From: Acidiphilium sp. PA
GTDB lineage: Bacteria > Pseudomonadota > Alphaproteobacteria > Acetobacterales > Acetobacteraceae
DNA length: 64,000 nt
Direction of reading: 5' to 3'
Assembly: GCF_026191915.1 (NCBI RefSeq)
Contig: NZ_JAIMBY010000005.1
Location: 180,123-244,122, forward strand
Below are positions 1 to 9,049 of the stretch, piece by piece; the stretch's first letter is position 1; the number at the start of each line of letters is the position of its first letter. The notes under the pieces were generated by a model, which worked only from the letters and a program-made list of their open reading frames with translations, had not been told where the DNA came from and did not search any database. A program made the position numbers and the translations under genes.

Positions 1-1281
1 GGTGCCGCCCACCGCGAAGGTCTGACCGTCGACCGTCACCTGATAGCCGGTGGCGGGATCGGCGTCACCCGCGACGTCCGGCACACCGCGCCCGGTGCCG
101 CCGGTGCTCACATTGGCCGGCAGAACCACATTTGATTGGAAGGATGGGACCGGAAACACGGTCGAAATACCGCCGCCTCCGCCGCTGGTGCCGCTGTTCC
201 AGACCGATTCGGCGACGATCGCGCCCCCCGACACGGTAATACTGGTACCGCCGCAGCCGACGACATAGGGGCTCGATGCCGGAAAATCTACATGCACGGC
301 ACCGTCGGTCTGGCCATCGGTCGCAAGATTGTCACCCGAGGCGACGGTGACAGTGACACCCGCGCTCGCGGCGTCGCGCAGCGCCGAATTCAGCGTGTTC
401 AAGCCCTGGGTCGAGTAGCCCGATTCCGGCCCGCCCCAGCTGATCGACATGACCGAGGGGGCGTTGGTGGTATCGGTGGCGGCCGCGGTCACCGCATCGG
501 TAAACCCGGCATCGGTGTTCGGCGTGAAATACACTGCGAGTTTCGCACCCGGCGCGATGGCACCGGCAACCTGGATATCGAGCCCGACCTCGCCATCCGC
601 CGAGTTGGCGGTGGTGGGTGCGTTGCTCGCGCCATCGACACTTACGGCCACCACGGTCGGCGGGGTCAGCCCCATGGCACTGAACGAGGCGGTAATGTCG
701 CTCTCCTGGTAGCCGCCGCCGAGCTCGATGATGGCGATGCACTGCCCCGCACCGGTTTCATTGGTGGGAATGCCGTAGAACGCGCCGATCTGGTTGGGCA
801 GATAGGCGGTTGCGGCCGCCTGCGCGGGTTTGATCAGACGCGGCTGTGCCACCGGCCTGGTGTCGAGCCCGAGCACGGATTCAACGATGCCGGCGATATC
901 CGAGCGCAACTGCAGGGCGCCGGTGTAGCCGCGAAACCGCGCACCCTCCCCGCTGTACCAGTTCAGTTCGACCTTGAAGGCATCACCCATCGCTTTCGCG
1001 GTGCCGGCCAGCCGCACCAGGCGGCGCCGGGCATCGGCCTCGATCACGGTAAGCCCGTGATCGGCGGCGAATTGCCGGATGATGGCGATGTCCGGATCGT
1101 GGCGTTTCGCCCGATCGGCCAGGACGGCTGCATGCGAGGTAAACACGGTCGCGACCGGATGCGGCTTGACGTAGATGCTCGCCTCCACCCGCTCGTCTTC
1201 GGCCAGTTTCTCATGGCGTTCGGCATGTTTCGGCGCGCTGTGGTGGCTTTCGGGGAAGGCGTGATAGTGCAGGTCGGCCAT
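1..1281 (-). CDS. Sedolisin-type serine-carboxyl peptidase (S53, pro-kumamolisin-like), 3' end cut by window
   Basis: Secreted acid protease of peptidase family S53. The 427 residues seen comprise an N-terminal activation domain (about 35-140) and most of the catalytic domain. The Glu/Asp pair is in EVGLD (E231, D235) and the oxyanion Asp in ASGD (D317). The Ser of the expected GTS motif would be the next residue: the visible frame ends in VGGT exactly at the window edge. The calcium-site style segment PDVAGDADPATGY is present at 401-413. The start at 1281 follows an in-frame stop and has AGGAG upstream. No classical signal peptide is visible before the prodomain. Sedolisins work at low pH, which fits an acidophile. 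The family call is firm; substrate is unknown. Confidence 0.9.
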   Translation of the reverse strand, partial: MADLHYHAFPESHHSAPKHAERHEKLAEDERVEASIYVKPHPVATVFTSHAAVLADRAKRHDPDIAIIRQFAADHGLTVIEADARRRLVRLAGTAKAMGDAFKVELNWYSGEGARFRGYTGALQLRSDIAGIVESVLGLDTRPVAQPRLIKPAQAAATAYLPNQIGAFYGIPTNETGAGQCIAIIELGGGYQESDITASFSAMGLTPPTVVAVSVDGASNAPTTANSADGEVGLDIQVAGAIAPGAKLAVYFTPNTDAGFTDAVTAAATDTTNAPSVMSISWGGPESGYSTQGLNTLNSALRDAASAGVTVTVASGDNLATDGQTDGAVHVDFPASSPYVVGCGGTSITVSGGAIVAESVWNSGTSGGGGGISTVFPVPSFQSNVVLPANVSTGGTGRGVPDVAGDADPATGYQVTVDGQTFAVGGT

Positions 1282-1369
1282 GGATCACTCCTGATTGATG
1301 CCCCGACCATGCCGCAGACCATGGTGGGTGGGCAAGCGCAAAACGTTAGTAAAATCAGAGTTAATGTTT

Positions 1370-1837
1370 TTAAAGGTAACGACGCATGAGCCGCCGTTCC
1401 GTGTCAACGAACCCCACGCTGGCGTACAGTTGATAGGCCCGGTCATTATGTTTCTCGACTTCCAGCATCATCACCCGCACGCCACGTGCCCGTGCTGCGG
1501 CCAGCGCGCATACTACCGCCTCGCGGCCGAGGCCTTGGCCGCGCACCGCGGGACGCAGATAAATATCGTCGATGAACGCATCCATCCCGCCGTGTTCCGG
1601 GCTATAGCCGAGCGAGAGCACGAAAAACCCCACGGTGGCGCCGTTCAGCCGGAGCACATAGGTCGGTGCCAGGGCGGCATCGGTATGACCATGGATGCTC
1701 GCCAGCATCGCGGCCTCAGCCGCCGCATCCATTGGATGGCCATCCTCGGTGTGAAATGTCCGCGCCATGTCAATCACCGTGGCATGCTCGCCGGGTACCG
1801 CCAGCGCCGCCTGCAATCTGGAGGCAGTCTCACTCAT
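1370..1837 (-). CDS. GNAT-family N-acetyltransferase
   Basis: 155-residue acetyl-CoA-dependent acyltransferase. The acetyl-CoA pyrophosphate-binding motif RGQGLG is at 99-104, followed by the conserved helix. The C-terminal N-x-x-A-x-x-L-Y-x-x-x-G-F pattern is at about 131-143, as in RimI/AAC(6')-like proteins. The acceptor substrate cannot be told from sequence. It is the last gene of a minus-strand run; its start lies 12 bases after the end of the SppA-like gene, so co-transcription is likely. The gene ends shortly before the protease gene on the same strand. Confidence 0.88.
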   Translation of the reverse strand: MSETASRLQAALAVPGEHATVIDMARTFHTEDGHPMDAAAEAAMLASIHGHTDAALAPTYVLRLNGATVGFFVLSLGYSPEHGGMDAFIDDIYLRPAVRGQGLGREAVVCALAAARARGVRVMMLEVEKHNDRAYQLYASVGFVDTERRLMRRYL

Positions 1838-1849
1838 CGGCCGCGCCGG

Positions 1850-2680
1850 TTATTGCAGGCGGGCACGCATGGTCTCCGCCTCGATCGCGTTAAGCAACGC
1901 GGTACCGGCGTCGCGCCCGAGCAGGCGCATCAGACTGAATTTCTTTTTCGGGCCGATGAACTCCGGCTTCGCGGCCTCGCCGGCGCGCTCGTTGATCACA
2001 CTGCGCACATCGCCAAACCCATCGATCAGCCCGCGGGATCGGGCAACCTCGCCAAGCATGTAGGAACCATCGAAAATATCCGCCTCATGCCCCTCGATCG
2101 CGCTGCCGCGCCGGCTGCGGACCCAGGATTTGAAAGCATTGTGAATGTCATCGACCAGACCGCGATTGAACAGCGCGTCTTCCTCGCGTTCCGGCGAAAA
2201 CGGATCGTTGCGAAGCTTGTTCTCGCCGGCGGTCACCACCCGGCGCTCGATCCCGTAGCGCCGGATCAACTGATGAACGCCGAACCCTCCGCCGATCACG
2301 CCGATCGAGCCGACAATACTCATTTTATTCGCAAGAATCTCATCCGCCGCGCAAGCGATCCAATAGCCGCCGGAAGCGCCGACATCGCCGATGATCGCCA
2401 CCACCCGTACACCGGTTTCAGCGGCCTTGCGGCGGATGAACTGACCGATCAGGTCCGATTGCACCGGCGAGCCACCGGGGCTTTCGATCGCCAGGATCAG
2501 CAGCTTCTCGCCCGCTTTCGCCCGGTCGAACCCGCGTGTCAGCGGTGCGGCAAACCGGTCGAGATTGATCGCCCCTTCACGCGCGGCGATGATGCCGGAC
2601 ATGCCGACGACGGGCACAACGCGTGGCGACCACGGCAGTCGCGCGGGCAGTTTTTTGCGCAGATCGGCCAGCGCCATCAT
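1850..2680 (-). CDS. sppA: S49-family peptidase (SppA/SohB-like)
   Basis: 276-residue serine protease of the signal-peptide-peptidase A family. Short family members use a Ser-Lys dyad: the nucleophile is in GASGGYW (S103) and the general base is K155 in TAGENK, the usual ~50 residues later. An IESPGGS loop at 66-71 forms the oxyanion region. The N-terminus lacks a clear transmembrane anchor, unlike E. coli SppA, so it may be cytoplasmic or peripheral. I chose ATG 2680 because residues encoded further upstream look like out-of-frame translation of the preceding gene. Start 2677 is equally possible. It sits in an operon after DUF1489 with a 10-base gap. Confidence 0.88.
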   Translation of the reverse strand: MMALADLRKKLPARLPWSPRVVPVVGMSGIIAAREGAINLDRFAAPLTRGFDRAKAGEKLLILAIESPGGSPVQSDLIGQFIRRKAAETGVRVVAIIGDVGASGGYWIACAADEILANKMSIVGSIGVIGGGFGVHQLIRRYGIERRVVTAGENKLRNDPFSPEREEDALFNRGLVDDIHNAFKSWVRSRRGSAIEGHEADIFDGSYMLGEVARSRGLIDGFGDVRSVINERAGEAAKPEFIGPKKKFSLMRLLGRDAGTALLNAIEAETMRARLQ

Positions 2681-2690
2681 ACGAGGTCCA

Positions 2691-3113
2691 TCATGGCAGC
2701 AACGCCAGGGCGCGCAGGCTGCGCTGCAATTCCGGCGGCAGATCGTCGCTGACCCGGGCCTGATCGTCTGAAATATCCATCGGTGCATCCTCCGGGGTCA
2801 GATACCGCCACCCCTGAAACGGCCGCATCGGTCTCGCCGCGACCCGTACCAGAGATGGGTCGAGCACCAGACCGGCGCAACGCAATCCGTCGTCCCACAC
2901 ATCCTCGATCACGTCGAGCACGCGCTGGCGCACCAGGATGGCACCGGTGATCACCCAGTAGATCGAACCGCCTTCGCGCAGTTCATCGGCGCGCTTGGGA
3001 AAACTGCGGGTCTGGTGGCGCAGCGGCGGATCGGCCAGCGCGCGGCGGCGCTGGATCTCGGCCAGATGGCCGATATCCTTCACGCCGACCGCGAGCTTGA
3101 GCAGATGGATCAC
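2691..3113 (-). CDS. DUF1489 family protein
   Basis: 140-residue protein matching the alphaproteobacterial DUF1489 family. It starts VIHLLKLAVGVKD and keeps the conserved core TRSFPKRADEL and GGSIYWVI followed by VRPFQGWRYL-like residues near 95-110. No biochemical function is established for the family that I can name. GTG 3113 is preferred: the family begins at this position, and GTG overlaps the stop of the upstream molybdenum hydroxylase gene as GTGA, so the two are translationally coupled. Coupling to a molybdoenzyme could be accidental operon structure. Confidence 0.85.
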   Translation of the reverse strand: MIHLLKLAVGVKDIGHLAEIQRRRALADPPLRHQTRSFPKRADELREGGSIYWVITGAILVRQRVLDVIEDVWDDGLRCAGLVLDPSLVRVAARPMRPFQGWRYLTPEDAPMDISDDQARVSDDLPPELQRSLRALALLP

Positions 3114-5419
3114 GCGGCGCGGCGGGCCTGCGCCATCGCTTCCCACACGCGCTCCGGGGTCGCCGGCATGTCGATGCTGCGGACACCATCATCGGCCAGG
3201 GCGTCGAGCACCGCGTTGATCAGCGCCGGCGGCGAACCGACCGCGCCGGCCTCACCCGCGCCTTTCACGCCCAGCGGATTCGAAGCGCACGGAATTTCGA
3301 CGAATTCGACCTCGATATCCGGCAGATCATCCGCACGCGGCAGTGCATAATCCATCATGCTGCCGGAAATCAGCTGGCCGGTCTCGTCATCGTAGGCGGT
3401 GTTTTCGAGCAGCGCCTGGCCCATGCCCTGCGCCACGCCGCCATGCACCTGACCGCGCACGATCATCGGGTTCACGATCGTGCCGACGTCGTCGCACACC
3501 AGATAGCGCACCACCGAAACAACGCCGGTCTCCGGATCGATCTCGACTTCGGCAATATGGCAGCCGTTCGGGAAGGTGTGCTTGTCGATCTTGGCGATCT
3601 CGGCGGTATCAAGCGGGTTACCGCCCTCGGCATGCAGCGTTTCGGCGAGGGAGACGATATCGATCGACCGATCCGTGCCGACGATGGTGAACTTACCCTC
3701 CTCGAACACGATATCGGCCGTGGCGGCCTCCAGATGATCGGCGGCGGCCTTGCGGCCCTTTTCGATGATGCTGGTGGTCGTCAGCGCGATCGCCTGACCC
3801 TCCGAATACAGGCTGCGCGCACCGCCGGTACCGCCGCCTTGCGGGATCGTGTCGGTGTCGCCCTGGCGGACGCGGATGCGGTCCGGGTCGATGCCGAGCC
3901 GGTCGCCGACCAGTTGCACATAGGCCGTCTCATGCCCCTGCCCGGTCGACTGGGTGCCGACGAACACATCCACAAAACCATCGCGGGTGAAGCGAATTTC
4001 CGCCCGCTCCTCCGGCGCGCCACCGGTCGCCTCGAGGTAATACGCCATGCCGATGCCACGCCGCTTGCCGGCTGCGAGCGACTTCGCCCGCCGTGACGCA
4101 AACCCTTCCCAATCCATGATGTCCAGCGCGCGCTCCAGCACCTGATGGAAATCGCCCGAATCATAGGGCTGATTCATCGCCGAACGGTAAGGCATCGCAC
4201 TCGCCGGCACGAAATTCAGCCGGCGCAGCTGGACACGATCCACGCCGAGGTCACGCGCGGCCGCATCAATCAGCCGCTCGACCAGATAATTGCTCTCCGG
4301 CCGCCCGGCGCCGCGATAGGCATCGACCGGCACGGTGTTGGTGAACACGCCCAGCACCTGCGCATGAATGGCCTGGAACCCATAAACCCCCGCCAGCACC
4401 TTCGTGCCCGCCATGGTTGGAATGAACGGGCCGAAATTCGACAGATACGCGCCCATATTGGCGATATTGCGCACCCTCATCGCAAGGAAGCGGTGCTCGG
4501 CATCGAGCGCCAGCTCGGCTTCCGCCACGTTGTCGCGGCCATGCGTGTCCGACAGGAACGCCTCGCCGCGCTCAGAATTCCATTTCACAGCGCGCCCAAG
4601 CTTACGCGCAGCGTAACAGACCATGACATGCTCGGGGTAGACGAACAGTTTCATCCCGAAACCGCCGCCGACATCCGGCGTGATCACGCGGAACCGGTCC
4701 GGTTCGACCTTGAACACCGCCTGCGCGAGGCAGCCCTTCACCATCCAGCCGCCCTGGGTGTTGGTGGTCAGTGTCCAGCGGCCGTCCTCGAAGCTCGCCC
4801 GCGCAGCGCGCGGCTCCATCGAATTGACCACGATGCGGTTGTTCACCACCCGCAGCTTCGTAACATGCGCGGCCTTGGCGAACAGCGCATCAACCGCCGC
4901 GGCATCGCCAACCGCCCAGTCGAATACCCGGTTATGCGGTGCATCGTCCCACACCTGTGCGACACCAGGATCCATCGCGGTCGCCAGATTGGTGACCGAC
5001 GGCTTCATATCATAGGTGATATCGACCGCTTCGGCCGCATCGCGCGCCGCCTGCGCGGTTTCCGCGACCACGAAGGCCACCGCCTCACCCACATGGCGCA
5101 CCGCACCAGTGGCAAGCACCGGCCGGTCGGCCTGGGCGCGCGGCGAGCCATCCTGATTCTTGATCGGCACCATGCACGGAATCGCACCAATGCCGTCGGC
5201 CGCCAGATCGGCTCCGGTGAACACCCCCACCACGCCGGGCATCGCGCGTGCCGCCGCGACGTCGATCGCCTTGATCGTCGCCGCCGCATGGGGCGAGCGG
5301 ACCACCTGCACGATCAAGGCGCCATCGGCCGGCACATCGTCGGTGTACTGGCCTGCACCGCGCAGCAGCCGTGAATCCTCGACCCGCTTGACCGGTTGCG
5401 CCACGCCAAATTTTACCAT
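3110..5419 (-). CDS. Xanthine dehydrogenase/CO dehydrogenase-family molybdopterin-binding large subunit
   Basis: 769-residue catalytic subunit of the molybdenum hydroxylase family (XdhB/CoxL type). Two domains are visible: the a/b hammerhead (about 20-130) and the Mo-pterin binding domain (from about 150). GGGFGMK is at 251-257, AYRGAGR at 367-373, and the catalytic base is E723 in KGAGEAG. True form I CO dehydrogenases carry a selenocysteinyl-linked Cys in AYRCSFR; here the loop is AYRGAGR, so form II or another aldehyde/heterocycle hydroxylase is likelier. The FAD and [2Fe-2S] subunits that normally accompany it are absent from both sides. Its stop overlaps the DUF1489 start. Confidence 0.92.
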   Translation of the reverse strand: MVKFGVAQPVKRVEDSRLLRGAGQYTDDVPADGALIVQVVRSPHAAATIKAIDVAAARAMPGVVGVFTGADLAADGIGAIPCMVPIKNQDGSPRAQADRPVLATGAVRHVGEAVAFVVAETAQAARDAAEAVDITYDMKPSVTNLATAMDPGVAQVWDDAPHNRVFDWAVGDAAAVDALFAKAAHVTKLRVVNNRIVVNSMEPRAARASFEDGRWTLTTNTQGGWMVKGCLAQAVFKVEPDRFRVITPDVGGGFGMKLFVYPEHVMVCYAARKLGRAVKWNSERGEAFLSDTHGRDNVAEAELALDAEHRFLAMRVRNIANMGAYLSNFGPFIPTMAGTKVLAGVYGFQAIHAQVLGVFTNTVPVDAYRGAGRPESNYLVERLIDAAARDLGVDRVQLRRLNFVPASAMPYRSAMNQPYDSGDFHQVLERALDIMDWEGFASRRAKSLAAGKRRGIGMAYYLEATGGAPEERAEIRFTRDGFVDVFVGTQSTGQGHETAYVQLVGDRLGIDPDRIRVRQGDTDTIPQGGGTGGARSLYSEGQAIALTTTSIIEKGRKAAADHLEAATADIVFEEGKFTIVGTDRSIDIVSLAETLHAEGGNPLDTAEIAKIDKHTFPNGCHIAEVEIDPETGVVSVVRYLVCDDVGTIVNPMIVRGQVHGGVAQGMGQALLENTAYDDETGQLISGSMMDYALPRADDLPDIEVEFVEIPCASNPLGVKGAGEAGAVGSPPALINAVLDALADDGVRSIDMPATPERVWEAMAQARRAA

Positions 5420-5643
5420 GATCAGGACCCCGTTTCTTGTTGATGCTCGAATCGCTGCCGCGCGGTATGGCGCAGCACTGCTCCTTGCAGGATATGACGC
5501 GGTCGCAAAAATACAATAGACCGACGCGGTCGTAACTCAGCCAGTTGCTGACGATTACGACCGAAGCGGTAAGGAATTTCCGCGCAGATCGAAATCCCGC
5601 GCGATCGGCGCGCAGGCGTCCGACGGAACGTCTGCGAAGACGA

Positions 5644-6840
5644 TCAAGCCCGGCCGCTGCGCATCCGCTTCAACCGCAACACCGTGTCGATCGTGATCGC
5701 CGCGAGCAGAATACCGCCCTCGACGATGAACCGTACCGATGACGCCGCACCCAGCAGGTTCATGCCGTTGCTCACGCTCTCGATCACCAGAGCGCCGAAC
5801 AGCGCGCCGTACACGCTGCCACGCCCCCCGAACAGCGACGTCCCGCCGATCACCGCCGCCGCCACCGCGTTCAGCATGATGTCGCCATTACCGACCGAGG
5901 CCGAAGCGACGCCGAGACGCGCCGCGTCCAGATATCCCGCCAGACCGACCAGGAATCCCGCGATCACGAACACCGCGAGCTGGATACCCTTGACCGAAAT
6001 ACCCGCCCGGCGCGCCGCCTCGGCATTGCCGCCGACCGCGTAAAGATGCCGGCCGAACTGGGTCGATTTGGTCACGAAAGCCGAGGCGAACAGCGCGATC
6101 AGAAAAATCATCAGCAGGAACGGCACGCCGCGGTAGGCGTTCAGCATGAATACCGCCCCGAACAGCATCACGCCGACGCCGACCAGCCGCATCACGGCGG
6201 CATAGCCACCCTCGCTGCCGCCGGCCGCCCGCTTGCGGATGCTGTTGAGCGTCAGGGCCGCGTAGGTGCCGAACAGCACGATGCTGGCGGCCCAGCTCCA
6301 TACCGGATCGAGGTTGAGCGTGCCGATCGCCGTCGTCAGATCATCCGCCAGCGGCACCGAACCACCATGCGGCGTCAGAATACCGAGCGTGATACCTTCG
6401 GCGACCATCGCGCCACCCAGCGTGACCACAAAACTCGGCACACCGACGCGCGAGACCAGCATGCCCTGCAGAAACCCGATGCCGGTGGCACACGCCACGC
6501 CCAGTACCAGCCCGACCACAACCGGCAGGTGGAAAAACACCGTGCTGAGTGAAAAGATCGACGCCGCAAGCACCGAGTTCCAGCCGATCGACAGATCGAT
6601 CATGCCGAGCAGGATGATATAGATTTCCGCGAGCGCCAGCGTGCCGGTCACCACGATCTGCGCCGCGAGGTTCGACAAATTACGCGGCGTCAGGAAATTC
6701 GCGTTCAGGACCTCGAACACGATCCAGATCAGGATCAGCGCCGCGATGACCGGCAACATGCCAAGGTCGGACGCATTGGTAACGCCGGACAACCAACGTT
6801 TGAAGGGCGATTGCGGGGCAGTTTGCGTCGTCGTGCTCAT
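5644..6840 (-). CDS. xylH: Sugar ABC transporter permease, XylH-like
   Basis: 398-residue inner-membrane permease of the CUT2 (BPD_transp_2) family. There are about ten hydrophobic segments, with the conserved ISVKGIQLAVFVIAG and VIGGTSLFGGRGSVYG blocks near 290 and 340. It forms the channel for a periplasmic-binding-protein-dependent pentose importer. Its ATG overlaps the end of the upstream ATPase gene as ATGA. The length of about 400 residues with an extended loop after the sixth segment matches XylH better than the ~330-residue RbsC. D-xylose as substrate is inferred from the adjacent XylF-like binding protein. Confidence 0.88.
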   Translation of the reverse strand: MSTTTQTAPQSPFKRWLSGVTNASDLGMLPVIAALILIWIVFEVLNANFLTPRNLSNLAAQIVVTGTLALAEIYIILLGMIDLSIGWNSVLAASIFSLSTVFFHLPVVVGLVLGVACATGIGFLQGMLVSRVGVPSFVVTLGGAMVAEGITLGILTPHGGSVPLADDLTTAIGTLNLDPVWSWAASIVLFGTYAALTLNSIRKRAAGGSEGGYAAVMRLVGVGVMLFGAVFMLNAYRGVPFLLMIFLIALFASAFVTKSTQFGRHLYAVGGNAEAARRAGISVKGIQLAVFVIAGFLVGLAGYLDAARLGVASASVGNGDIMLNAVAAAVIGGTSLFGGRGSVYGALFGALVIESVSNGMNLLGAASSVRFIVEGGILLAAITIDTVLRLKRMRSGRA

Positions 6841-7646
6841 GCCACGGCTCCAGCGGCGGTGGTTCCGGGAATCGCGAGCGTGCCGGTGATCGCGCCGACC
6901 ACCTGTTCCGGCGTCAGATCGGCGCGGCGCCGTTCCATCACGGTCGCGCCCAGGCGCAGCACCGCGATATTGTCGGCAACCTGGAACACGTTCTGCATGT
7001 TATGTGTGATCAAAATGACGCCATAGCCCTGCCCGGCCAGATCGCGCACCAGCCTCAACACTTCGGCGGTCTGCGCGACTCCGAGTGCCGCCGTCGGCTC
7101 ATCCATGATCACCAGCTTGGAATCCCACAGCACGGCGCGCGCGATCGCGACCGCCTGGCGCTGCCCGCCGGACAGCGAAGCGACCGGCGTATCGAGCGCT
7201 GGCAGGTTGATCCGCAGGGTCTTCAGCACCTTGCGTGCCTCGGCCTCCATATCGACATCGCGCAGCACATGCGGGCCGAACGGGGTGGGCTTGGAAACCA
7301 GTTCCCGGCCGAGATACAGATTGGCGCAGATACCGAGGTTATCGCACAGCGCCAGATCCTGATAGACGGTCTGAATCCCCAGCGCGTTCGCCTCGGACGG
7401 GTGGCGGATCGACACCGGCTTGCCTTCGAGCAAAATCTCGCCCTCATCGATCGGGGCAACCCCGGCGATCGCCTTGATCGTGGTCGATTTGCCGGCCCCG
7501 TTGTCGCCAAGCAGTGCCGTCACCTCGCCACGCGAGACCGAAAAGCTAACGTCACGCAATGCAACCACGGCGCCATAACGTTTCTGCAAGCCCCGCACCG
7601 TCAACAAAGGCATGCCGGTTGCAACTGGGTTGATAACCGCGCTCAT
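6837..7646 (-). CDS. Sugar ABC transporter ATP-binding protein (single-domain, XylG role)
   Basis: 269-residue ATPase energising the XylF/XylH importer. Walker A GDNGAGKST is at 47-55. The Q-loop region VYQDLALCDN, signature SLSGGQRQ, Walker B VIMDEPTAAL and H-loop ITHNM are all in order. E. coli XylG carries two fused ABC modules (~510 residues); this one has a single module and would act as a homodimer, as in several alphaproteobacterial and actinobacterial CUT2 systems. ATG 7646 has GGGAGGGA upstream. The frame stays open further upstream, but that extension runs into the xylF 3' end and looks non-coding. Confidence 0.9.
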   Translation of the reverse strand: MSAVINPVATGMPLLTVRGLQKRYGAVVALRDVSFSVSRGEVTALLGDNGAGKSTTIKAIAGVAPIDEGEILLEGKPVSIRHPSEANALGIQTVYQDLALCDNLGICANLYLGRELVSKPTPFGPHVLRDVDMEAEARKVLKTLRINLPALDTPVASLSGGQRQAVAIARAVLWDSKLVIMDEPTAALGVAQTAEVLRLVRDLAGQGYGVILITHNMQNVFQVADNIAVLRLGATVMERRRADLTPEQVVGAITGTLAIPGTTAAGAVA

Positions 7647-7710
7647 ACTCGATCCCTCCCGAGGGCATGCGGCGGGCGCGTCAGGCGCCCGCCGTCGCTG
7701 ACCCGGCCGA

Positions 7711-8820
7711 TTACTGGCCGTTTGCCTTGCAGATCTTGCCATCGGCCGCGGGGCCGACGCAGATCGCCTTCCAGGTGGTATAGCCCGATTTGATCACCGT
7801 GTCGGCAACATTCGCCTTGGTCACCACCACCGGCGTGAGCAGGACCGAAGGCACGTTGATCATCTTGTTGTTGGTCTTGCCGTTCAGCAGGCCGGCGGGC
7901 GGCTTGGCGTCGGTTGCCACCGCCACCGCAAGCTCGGCCGCCGCAGCCGCTTCGGCCGGCACGTATTTGAACACGGTCATCGACTGCAGACCTTCCAGAA
8001 TGAAGGTCAGGCCACCATTGGTCGCATCCTGCCCGGTCACCGGCACCTTGCCGGCGAGCCCGACCGCCTGCAACGCGCGAATCGCGCCGGAAGCCGTGCC
8101 GTCATTGGCGGCAAGGACGGCGTTGACCTTGTTGTGCAGCCGGGTCAGCGCCTGCTGGCTTTCCTCGAACGCGTTCTGCGGGCTCCAATCCGGCGTCATC
8201 ACCGAATAGGCCAGATGCAGTTTGCCCGACTTGAACAGCGGGCCAAGCACCTTCATCGCACCGTTACGAAAATCGAACGCGTTGGGATCGGTCGGCGCGC
8301 CGTTGATCATCATCACCTGGCCGCCGGCCTTGGTGTGCGCGGCAATGTACTTGCCCTGCAGCTCACCGACCTTCACATTGTCGAACGAGACATAGTAATC
8401 CGGCTTGGAATCCTGGATCAGCCGGTCATAGGAAATCACCTTGACGTGGTTGCGCGCAGCATAGTTCACGATTGCCGCACCCGCCTTGCCATCCACCGGA
8501 TCGACCACGAGCACGTTGGCACCGTTCGAAATCGCCGACTGGGCCTGGTTGAGCTGGGTATCCGGGCTCGAATTGGCGTTGCTGACGATCAGCTTGGCGT
8601 TGGGATCGGCCGCTTTCGCCATCTTGATGAACCACGGCCGATCGACCTGCTCATACCGCGGCGACGAATTTTCCGGCAGCAGAAACGCGATCGTCGTTTT
8701 CTTGCTGCTGATTTTTACCGCCTTGGGTTTGCTGATGGCATCCGCATGGGCCGCCTGGATGCCGAACGCCGCGACGGCGAGCGCACTGCCTGCGATAAAC
8801 GTCCTGAAGCTGATTTTCAT
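7711..8820 (-). CDS. xylF: D-xylose-type periplasmic substrate-binding protein
   Basis: 369-residue exported binding protein, Peripla_BP_4 type. The signal peptide has a basic start, a hydrophobic stretch and probable cleavage after AAHA (about 26). The XylF-like features are an initial IAFLLPENSSPRYEQVDRPWF region, repeated N-D-G-T-A-S-G and GQDAT substrate-contact segments, and extra C-terminal residues containing two Cys (ICVGPAADGKICK) that may form a disulfide. It is first in the xylF-ATPase-permease operon, the usual order for high-expression binding proteins. The sugar is inferred from family resemblance; other pentoses are possible. Confidence 0.88.
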   Translation of the reverse strand: MKISFRTFIAGSALAVAAFGIQAAHADAISKPKAVKISSKKTTIAFLLPENSSPRYEQVDRPWFIKMAKAADPNAKLIVSNANSSPDTQLNQAQSAISNGANVLVVDPVDGKAGAAIVNYAARNHVKVISYDRLIQDSKPDYYVSFDNVKVGELQGKYIAAHTKAGGQVMMINGAPTDPNAFDFRNGAMKVLGPLFKSGKLHLAYSVMTPDWSPQNAFEESQQALTRLHNKVNAVLAANDGTASGAIRALQAVGLAGKVPVTGQDATNGGLTFILEGLQSMTVFKYVPAEAAAAAELAVAVATDAKPPAGLLNGKTNNKMINVPSVLLTPVVVTKANVADTVIKSGYTTWKAICVGPAADGKICKANGQ

Positions 8821-8904
8821 GGTGTTTCCTCTGGTTTGACACGAATGGCCGTGCGCCGGTTTCGCAGCGCACCAAATTAATTTGACCCTTGTAGTAAATC
8901 GGTG

Positions 8905-8932
8905 GTTATCGTTAATCCGGGGTTATTGTCAA
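8905..8932 (-). promoter_or_regulatory. Candidate sigma70-type promoter of the xylF operon
   Basis: Reading on the minus strand, TTGACA (8932-8927) is followed after 16 bases by GATAAC (8910-8905), about 85 bases before the xylF start. A 10-bp perfect palindrome AAATTAATTT lies at 8873-8882 between this promoter and the gene and could be a regulator site. This is motif matching only. Confidence 0.45.
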
Positions 8933-9049
8933 GTAATAAGCAACGACGAAGGGCATCGGCCCGGCACAGGATGCGGCCTGACGCACCGGCCATGAGGTTC
9001 TGCGTCGCTTATCGGAAAGGCGGTGCGGCCGCCCTGCCACCCACGCGCC

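Noticed and set aside
136..1389. Long plus-strand open frame (417 codons) at the left edge
   Set aside because: Arg/Gly/His-rich translation without motifs, antisense to the sedolisin gene, whose catalytic residues are in order; a typical high-GC shadow.
1295..2752. 485-codon plus-strand frame
   Set aside because: Antisense to GNAT and SppA-like genes that carry clear active-site motifs; composition is shadow-like.
4145..5374. 409-codon plus-strand frame rich in Arg/His
   Set aside because: Antisense to the molybdenum hydroxylase large subunit; no domain, no ribosome site.
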